A stretch of DNA of 64,000 nt. It comes from an uncultured Ruminiclostridium sp. (lineage in GTDB: Bacteria; Bacillota; Clostridia; Oscillospirales; Ruminococcaceae). The stretch spans positions 1 to 64,000 of the forward strand of contig CALXBK010000008.1 in the NCBI GenBank assembly GCA_944386545.1. The letters are read 5' to 3'. Numbering within the stretch: the stretch's first letter is position 1; each line of letters starts with the position of its first letter. The notes beneath the pieces were generated by a model, which was not told the origin of the DNA, did no database searches, and saw only the letters and a program-made list of their open reading frames with translations. Position numbers and translations under genes: made by a program. Shown here in pieces: positions 58,261 to 64,000 of this stretch.

Positions 58261-59256
58261 ATGGAACAGAAAAAACGGATTTTCAGCGGCATACAGCCGA
58301 CAAATACTCCGCACCTGGGAAACTATCTCGGCGCGCTCGTAAACTGGGTAAAGCTCCAGGACGAGTATGACTGCACATACAGTATTGTAGACCTGCATTC
58401 AATCACCGTAAGACAGGATCCCGCAAAGCTGAAAAAGCAGATAACCGAAAGCTATGCGCTGCTGCTTGCAATGGGCGTTGATCCGGAAAAGTCAACCGCC
58501 TTTGTACAAAGCCACAACTGCCAGCACGCAGAGCTGTCCTGGGTGCTGTCCTGCTATACCCAGTTCGGCGAGCTGTCAAGAATGACTCAGTTCAAGGATA
58601 AGTCGCAAAAGCACCCCGAAAACATAAACGCGGGACTGTTTACCTATCCTGTGCTGATGGCGGCGGACATTCTCGCTTATCAGGCGGATCTTGTGCCTGT
58701 CGGAATTGACCAGAAGCAGCACCTTGAGCTTGCAAGAAATGTTGCTCAGCGCTTTAATCAGATTTACGGCGACACCTTTACAATGCCCGACGGCTATATA
58801 CCGAAAACAGCGGCTAAGATAATGTCGCTTCAAAATCCCGACAAGAAGATGTCAAAGTCCGACGAAAACCCCAATGCGAGCGTTTCGGTGCTGGACGACA
58901 GAGATACAGTCATAAGGAAATTCAAAAGGGCGGTAACCGACAGCGATACCCTCATTGCATACCGTGAGGGCAAGGACGGTATAAACAACCTTATGTCCAT
59001 ATACAGCGCCGTTACGGGCAAGAGCTTTGAGGAAATCGAAAGAGAGTTTTCCGGCAAGGGCTACGGCGACTTCAAGCTTGCGGTAGGCGAATCCGTAGCG
59101 GATATGCTCGCCCCCATGCAAGCTGAATTTGCAAAGATAATCGCAGATAAGACCTACATTTCCGACTGTATGAAGAAGGGTGCGGAAAAGGCATTCAAGA
59201 CCACCCGCAAGACCTTGCAGAAGGTTTATAAAAAGGTCGGATTTATCGTATTGTGA
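58261..59256 (+). CDS. trpS: Tryptophanyl-tRNA synthetase
   Basis: 331 residues, normal bacterial length. Class I synthetase with the HIGH-like PHLGNYLGAL after FSGIQPTN, the tryptophan pocket region, GIDQKQHLELARN, and KMSKSDENP as the KMSKS loop. GGAG lies before the ATG at 58261. The 211 bp after the stop hold no gene, terminator with T-run, or clear promoter; a TAAAAT-like box precedes the GH9 gene. Confidence 0.95.
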   Translation: MEQKKRIFSGIQPTNTPHLGNYLGALVNWVKLQDEYDCTYSIVDLHSITVRQDPAKLKKQITESYALLLAMGVDPEKSTAFVQSHNCQHAELSWVLSCYTQFGELSRMTQFKDKSQKHPENINAGLFTYPVLMAADILAYQADLVPVGIDQKQHLELARNVAQRFNQIYGDTFTMPDGYIPKTAAKIMSLQNPDKKMSKSDENPNASVSVLDDRDTVIRKFKRAVTDSDTLIAYREGKDGINNLMSIYSAVTGKSFEEIEREFSGKGYGDFKLAVGESVADMLAPMQAEFAKIIADKTYISDCMKKGAEKAFKTTRKTLQKVYKKVGFIVL

Positions 59257-59467
59257 TTATGATTTTAAGCAGCAGTAATATCAGCCTGAAGCTGCGCTTG
59301 TCAACAGCCGTATAGAGAATGCAAACGGCAGAGCTTTTTATGCAATGCGGCGTTGTTTTGTTTGATGCGCTAATTATCCGCCTGTTATCAAAGCCGGCGG
59401 TTGTGTTTTATCCTGCGGGAAGAGGGTAAAATAAAGTAAACGGCAGATGGTTTGACGGAGGTATATT

Positions 59468-62239
59468 ATGAAGGTTCGCACACAAATATCGGCGGCGCTT
59501 CTTGCCGTGATAATGCTTATCGGCTGTACCGCTTGCAACAGCGGTGTTTCCGGCAGCGGCTTTACAAGTCAGAGCAGTCAGCAAAGCGACAGCTCTGCCG
59601 CTGACGGGAGCACGGACAGCAACGTGAGCCCTGACAGCTCAGACGCTTCCGATATTACAGGGGAGGCTCCCGAAGCATCGGGACAAACCTCCTCGCAAGC
59701 TTTTTCCGACGGCACAGCCTTAACCGAAGAAAAGCCCGATAGCACAACCTCAGCCGAAGAAAAGCCCGGCGATACATCTCAGTCCGGCTCATCGGCAGAT
59801 GTGGGAGATGACAGTCTCTCGCCTGACGGCAACGGAACAGAGGGAAGCGAAGCGACCGGCAGTTTTAATTACGGCGAGGCTCTGCAAAAGGCTATTTTGT
59901 TCTATGAGCTTCAGCGAAGCGGCGATATTGACGAAGAAACCTCCCGCTGTAACTGGAGAGGCGACAGCGGCATGAGCGACGGCTCGGACGTCGGTCTTGA
60001 CCTTACCGGCGGGCTCTATGACGCAGGCGACAATGTAAAGTTCAACTTTCCGATGGCGTACACCTCGTCAATGCTTGCATGGAGCGTTTATGAGGATAGG
60101 GACGTATACGAAAAAAGCGGTCAGCTTGTATACATACTGGACAATATCCGCTGGGTAAATGACTATCTTATAAAATGTCACCCTGAGGACGACGTTTACT
60201 ATTATCAGGTGGGAAGCGGCAGTGCCGACCACGCATGGTGGGGAGCCGCTGAGGTAATGCAGATGGAACGCCCCTCCTATAAGGTTGACATAAACAGCCC
60301 CGGCTCTGCGGTATCGGCGGAAGCGGCGGCGTCACTTGCGGCGTGTGCTGCGGTAATGAAATCGACGGACAAGGCTTATGCCGAAAAATGTCTTGCACAC
60401 GCAAAACAGCTTTACGATTTTGCCGAGCGTACCAAGAGCGACAGCGGTTATACTGCCGCAAACGGCTTCTATAACTCCTGGAGCGGCTTTTATGACGAGC
60501 TTACCTGGGCGGCATGCTGGCTTTACATTGCCACAGAGGACAAGACCTACCTTGAAAAGGCGAAAAAATACGAGCCCGAATGTGACGACAATCACAAATG
60601 GGCGCTTTGCTGGGACGACAAGTACAACGGCGCGCTTTGCCTGCTGTCAAAGCTGACCGGTGAGCAAAAATACATGACAAAGCTCGAAAAGCATCTTGAC
60701 TGGTGGACGATCGGAACGGACGGCGAACGGATTACCTATTCACCCAATGGCCTTGCCTGGCTTGATCAATGGGGCTCTTTGCGGTATGCTACAACCACGG
60801 CGTTTTTGGCGGCGGTTTATGCGGATTCCGGATGCTGTCCCGATTCGAAGGCAAAAATCTATCGGGACTTCTGTGCAAGTCAGGTGGACTATGCTTTGGG
60901 AAGTACAGGACGCAGCTTTGTGGTGGGCTTCGGTGAAAACCCTCCCGAGCATCCTCACCACAGGACTGCTCAGGGTTCATGGGCTGATAACATGAACGAG
61001 CCCGCTTATCACCGTCATACCCTCTACGGCGCATTGGTAGGCGGTCCTGACGCCTCCGACGGCTACACGGACTCGGTATCCGACTACAACAAAAACGAGG
61101 TTGCAGACGACTACAATGCGGGATTTGTCGGTGCGCTTGCAAAGATGTACGGAAGATACGGCGGTAAAACTATCAAGGATTTCGGTGCAATTGAAGAAAA
61201 GGGCGAGGAGCTTTATGTTGAACAAAAAATCAACGCACAGGGCGACGGCTTCACCGAGATTAAAGCGATGATATACAACAAAACCGCATGGCCGGCAAGA
61301 GTTACCGATAATCTGGAGCTGCGCTACTTTGTGGATCTGAGCGAGCTTTATGAGGCGGGCGGAAGCGCTTCGGACGTTTCGGTTACGATGAATTATTCCG
61401 ACGGAGCAAGGTTCGCAGGGCTGTACGAATGGAATAAGGCTGAAAATATTTACTATGTGAGCATTGACTTTGGCGGAGTGAAGATATATCCCGGCGGACA
61501 GAGCGCATATAAAAAGGAGGTACAGTTCAGAATGCTTGCCTCCTCATGGAATCCGGGGAACGATCCCTCCTTTGCCGAGCTTGTCGGCACAAACGGCAGT
61601 GAGCTTATCCGTGCTGCCAATGTAGGGCTGTACGAGTACGGTAAATTAGTATACGGCACAACTCCGGACGGAAAATCCGCCGGACTTGTCACTCCCGGCA
61701 ACAGCTCCGGCACAGGCTCGCAATCAACACAGCCAAGTCAGCAAGAAAAGCCAAATCAGCCTTCGGGACAGACGCAGTCGGGAAGCACCTCTGCCGAAAA
61801 TAACGGTCTGGCTGTTTCGGTAAGTGCGGCAAACGGCACAAGCGGAAACACCATTCAGTTTACGGCGAGCATTGTCAACAACACAGGTGCGGCAATCGAC
61901 CTGTCAAAGCTTGAGATAGACTACTTCTTCACCGCCGACGGCAAGAGCGGTATCAGCTTCTGGTGCGACCACAGCGCTACAGACGGAAACGGCTATGCCG
62001 CCCTAACCGACAGCGTTAAAGGAGAATTTATGACTGCCGACGGCAAGGATACCGACACCAAATGCGCGATTACCTTTACCGGCGGAGCTTTGGGCGCGGG
62101 CTGTACCCTGACGCTTCAGACAAGAATAACTCCGTCGGACTGGACAAGCTTTAATCTGTCAAACGACTACTCCGGCGGCGGCGCAGAGAAAATCTGCATT
62201 AAGCTCAGCGGAAAGAAAATTTTCGGCTCTGAGCCGTGA
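59468..62239 (+). CDS. GH9 cellulase lipoprotein with CBM3c and a second CBM3
   Basis: 923 residues. Signal peptide ending at a lipobox around IGCTAC, a Ser/Thr/Asp-rich linker to about 135, then the GH9 domain: [39 protein letters not shown] (catalytic Asp pair), [18 protein letters not shown] and the acid Glu region near [20 protein letters not shown]. Next, a CBM3c fused to the catalytic domain ([21 protein letters not shown]...), a Gln/Pro/Ser linker and a C-terminal CBM3. The layout is that of processive endoglucanases. No dockerin or sortase motif; lipid anchoring is the likely surface attachment. AGGAGG-like GGAGG precedes the ATG. Confidence 0.92.
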   Translation: MKVRTQISAALLAVIMLIGCTACNSGVSGSGFTSQSSQQSDSSAADGSTDSNVSPDSSDASDITGEAPEASGQTSSQAFSDGTALTEEKPDSTTSAEEKPGDTSQSGSSADVGDDSLSPDGNGTEGSEATGSFNYGEALQKAILFYELQRSGDIDEETSRCNWRGDSGMSDGSDVGLDLTGGLYDAGDNVKFNFPMAYTSSMLAWSVYEDRDVYEKSGQLVYILDNIRWVNDYLIKCHPEDDVYYYQVGSGSADHAWWGAAEVMQMERPSYKVDINSPGSAVSAEAAASLAACAAVMKSTDKAYAEKCLAHAKQLYDFAERTKSDSGYTAANGFYNSWSGFYDELTWAACWLYIATEDKTYLEKAKKYEPECDDNHKWALCWDDKYNGALCLLSKLTGEQKYMTKLEKHLDWWTIGTDGERITYSPNGLAWLDQWGSLRYATTTAFLAAVYADSGCCPDSKAKIYRDFCASQVDYALGSTGRSFVVGFGENPPEHPHHRTAQGSWADNMNEPAYHRHTLYGALVGGPDASDGYTDSVSDYNKNEVADDYNAGFVGALAKMYGRYGGKTIKDFGAIEEKGEELYVEQKINAQGDGFTEIKAMIYNKTAWPARVTDNLELRYFVDLSELYEAGGSASDVSVTMNYSDGARFAGLYEWNKAENIYYVSIDFGGVKIYPGGQSAYKKEVQFRMLASSWNPGNDPSFAELVGTNGSELIRAANVGLYEYGKLVYGTTPDGKSAGLVTPGNSSGTGSQSTQPSQQEKPNQPSGQTQSGSTSAENNGLAVSVSAANGTSGNTIQFTASIVNNTGAAIDLSKLEIDYFFTADGKSGISFWCDHSATDGNGYAALTDSVKGEFMTADGKDTDTKCAITFTGGALGAGCTLTLQTRITPSDWTSFNLSNDYSGGGAEKICIKLSGKKIFGSEP

Positions 62240-62282
62240 TTACACAATTGCGGCATGAGTAAAATCGGACTGCAATTCTATA

Positions 62283-62307
62283 ATGACGGGGCAAGCCCCT
62301 TATTGAA
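62283..62307 (+). repeat. Short dispersed repeat, copy 6
   Basis: ATGAC + GGGGCAAGCCCC + TTATTGAA, identical to the 3' end of copies A, B and 4. It lies 44 bp after the GH9 stop. Downstream, 62442-62461 is a small CTGCGATA/TATCGCAG hairpin; the rest up to 62480 has no gene. Confidence 0.75.
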
Positions 62308-62480
62308 CATTTTTGCAGACAAATCAAGAGTCGACGAGGCTTTATCGGAAAGGCACTGAGAAATAACCGATAAAGACCAAACAGATAAAGAAATCGGTAA
62401 TTGAGGCAGGCCAAGGTTAAAATGCCGGACGATGTCATTATTCTGCGATATGCTTATCGCAGGAAGTAATCCCAAACAAA

Positions 62481-62508
62481 AACAGACCGCAAATTACTGC
62501 GGTCTGTT
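62481..62508 (-). terminator. Terminator of the original tRNA gene
   Basis: AACAGACCGCA / TGCGGTCTGTT, 11-bp stem; on the minus strand followed by TTTGTTT. It sits 9 bp past the tRNA 3' end and belongs to the minus-strand tRNA. Confidence 0.7.
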
Positions 62509-62517
62509 CATTGTTTC

Positions 62518-62565
62518 TGGAGCTGGAAACGTGACTCGAACACGCGACCTGCGCATTACGAATGC
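62518..62565 (-). tRNA. 3' fragment of tRNA-Thr(CGT), attachment-site remnant
   Basis: On the minus strand the 48 bases read: anticodon loop TTCGTAA (anticodon CGT), 3' anticodon strand TGCGC, variable AGGTC, T-arm CGTG-TTCGAGT-CACG, acceptor strand ending CCAGC, discriminator T and encoded CCA. The 5' half is missing: upstream sequence (AAAAAGCA) pairs only in three bases with the anticodon stem and has no D-arm. The original terminator is kept. This is the usual scar when an element integrates at a tRNA 3' end, leaving a partial copy on one side. Confidence 0.8.
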
Positions 62566-62807
62566 TTTTTATCACCTTTTGCGATTTTTGGTGAAGTGTC
62601 GCAAACGGCGTAGTTATGCGGTTTTATTTGTGTGATTTAATTTTTTCAAAACAATTTTCAGGGATTTATTGCGAAAATAAAACCCTGAAAAAGCCCATGA
62701 CGACTGTTCGTAAGTCCGTTCTTTCTGTATACATTTTATATCAAAACAGTTGTAATGTCAAGTTTAGAAAAAGGCAAGCGATGCTTGTAAATCCGACATA
62801 TTCCACC

Positions 62808-62836
62808 TTGCAGAAATTTATTTTTTGTGTTATAAT
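62808..62836 (+). promoter_or_regulatory. Promoter of the AlbA_2-domain gene
   Basis: TTGCAG (62808-62813), 17-bp spacer, TATAAT (62831-62836), 38 bp before the ATG. Bases 62566-62807 carry no gene I can support. Confidence 0.75.
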
Positions 62837-62873
62837 AAATGTATAATATTATCTTCAGAACGGAGGCAGAGTG

Positions 62874-64000
62874 ATGATTGATTTTCACAATATAGAAAAA
62901 TATCGTGAGAATAATCGCATTGAAGCTAAAAAGGCTCTCGGCGGACTTCCTCACAGTATATGGGAGACCTATTCCGCTTTTGCGAACTCTTTTGGCGGAG
63001 TTATTCTGCTTGGCGTTGAGGAATATCCCGATATGTCGCTTCACCCTGTAAATCTGCCCGACCCTGAGGGTATGGTTGCTGAATTCTGGAACATAATTAA
63101 CAATCCAAAAAAAGGTGAGTGTGAATATTCTCTCTGACAGGAATGTCTCTATTCACGAAGTTGACGGCAAGCGTTTTATCTCCATTGAAATTCCCCGTGC
63201 CAGCCGTAGCGACAAGCCTATTTATATCGACGGAAACCCGATGTCGGGTTCTTACCGCAGAAACGGAGAAGGCGACTACAAATGCACTAAGGACGAAATC
63301 CACGCTATGACCCGTGACGCCTCCGTCAAGACGCAGGATATGCTTGTGCTTGAGGAAATGGGACTTGATGTTTTTGATTACGACAGCGTTCACCGTTATC
63401 GCATACGAATGAAAAACTACCGTCCCGGTCATGTATGGGAGGAGCTGGAGGATACGGATTTCCTCTATAAACTCGGTGCAATCGGAAGAAACGCTGATGG
63501 TAAAATGCACCCCACAGCCGCAGGACTGCTGATGTTCGGCTATGAATACGAAATCGTGAAGGAGTATCCTCACTGCTTCCTTGATTATCAGGAGCAACTT
63601 GACAGCGACACCCGTTGGACTGATAGAATTGTATCTTCATCCGGCGACCGGAGCGGAAATATCTACGATTTCTATTTCCGTGTATATAATAAAATCGCTC
63701 AGGATGTGAAAATTCCATTCAAACTTGAGGGTGGCAACAGAATTGATGATACCCCTGTCCATAAGGCTTTGCGTGAGGCGCTTGCCAACTGTCTTATCAA
63801 TGCAGATTATTATGGTAGGCAGGGTATTGTAATTGTTAAGCGTAAGGATAGCTTTAGTTTTTCCAACCCCGGAAGTTTCCGTATCGACATTGAAACTGCA
63901 AAAAGCGGCGGTATCTCCGACCCGAGAAATGCTACGCTTATCAAGATGTTCAATATGGTGGATATCGGTGAGCGTGCAGGAAGCGGTATTCCGAACATCT
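62874..64000 (+). pseudogene. AlbA_2/RecG-like putative regulator, frameshifted, runs off the window
   Basis: GGAGG at 62862-62866 precedes ATG 62874. The first frame (FHNIEKYRENNRIEAKKAL, SIWETYSAFANSFGGVILLG) is the AlbA_2 (AAA-4) domain and stops at 63137. The next frame begins at about 63110 (VSVNILSDRNVSIHEVDGKR, FISIEIPRASRSDKP) and stays open to the end, reaching a GHKL-like ATPase part (HKALREALANCLINADYYG, FSNPGSFRI). The shift is at the A7 run 63107-63113; six As would join the frames as PKKVSVNIL. Members are uncharacterised regulators on mobile islands, often with phage or toxin genes. Confidence 0.8.

Noticed and set aside
62566..62640. Complete tRNA-Thr gene
   Set aside because: No D-arm or 5' acceptor strand; sequence on the 5' side does not pair with the 3' half.

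Overview
The window reads as chromosomal DNA of a plant-fibre-degrading, anaerobic, Gram-positive member of the Clostridia, most likely Oscillospiraceae/Ruminococcaceae (in the neighbourhood of Ruminococcus or [Eubacterium] siraeum). The basis is moderate GC, strong AGGAGG-type ribosome binding sites, TTGACA-17-TATAAT promoters, a ylm/sepF/divIVA division cluster, [FeFe]-hydrogenases of the fermentative type, a pyrK/pyrD dihydroorotate dehydrogenase, PduL phosphotransacylase and several cellulose/hemicellulose hydrolases. The genus is an inference; no rRNA is present to settle it. Layout: 0-5.5 kb is accessory: the end of a defective ISL3 element, a structured dispersed repeat, a hydrolase/cytidine deaminase pair, a membrane gene behind a long structured leader, an acetyltransferase, a peptidase remnant cut at a second copy of the repeat, and a GH43 glycosidase. 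5.6-9.2 kb is prmA, a small membrane protein and recD2. 9.3-14.3 kb (minus strand) holds yicC, a Met-gamma-lyase-type PLP enzyme, a GNAT and two tandem M42 aminopeptidases. 14.4-20.5 kb (minus) is a hydrogen-metabolism module: LysR regulator, group-B-like [FeFe]-hydrogenase, SpoIIE/PP2C-type phosphatase, PAS-bearing sensory hydrogenase (HydS-like), thioesterase and a [2Fe-2S] protein, behind one strong promoter. 20.8-35.2 kb (plus) is a long core run: miaB, ylbF, mutS, mutL, miaA, hfq, a HlyD-like protein, yggS, sepF, ylmH, divIVA, lspA, rluD and a HAD phosphatase. 35.3-37.1 kb is a split transketolase, followed by a tandem hairpin array and feoA. 37.7-46.9 kb is the pyrimidine operon pyrC-pyrF-carA-carB-(unknown membrane protein)-pyrK-pyrD with an intrinsic terminator in its leader and a leader ORF that reads through it. 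46.9-49.75 kb is a decayed restriction-modification island in which all three genes carry a lesion. 49.75-55.2 kb (minus) has a frameshifted GH5, an orphan solute-binding lipoprotein, a YgjP-like metallopeptidase, a GH5 lipoprotein, a phosphoesterase and dCMP deaminase. 55.4-62.2 kb (plus) has a SpoIIM-like protein, pduL, an aminotransferase, trpS and a GH9-CBM3c-CBM3 cellulase lipoprotein. From 62.5 kb the window enters a tRNA-Thr-associated integrated island whose first gene is a frameshifted AlbA_2/RecG-like regulator running off the end. The genes fit a fermentative polysaccharide degrader: surface-anchored GH9 and GH5 enzymes release oligosaccharides, cytoplasmic GH43 and GH5 finish them, and hydrogenase plus PduL belong to H2- and acetate-producing fermentation. 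The most unusual items are a structured repeat with covarying stems and a short core repeat found six times in one orientation; the putative H2-sensing phosphatase module; the pyr leader ORF/attenuator; a tandem hairpin array flanked by 20-nt direct repeats; and single-base lesions, mostly at homopolymers, confined to accessory genes.
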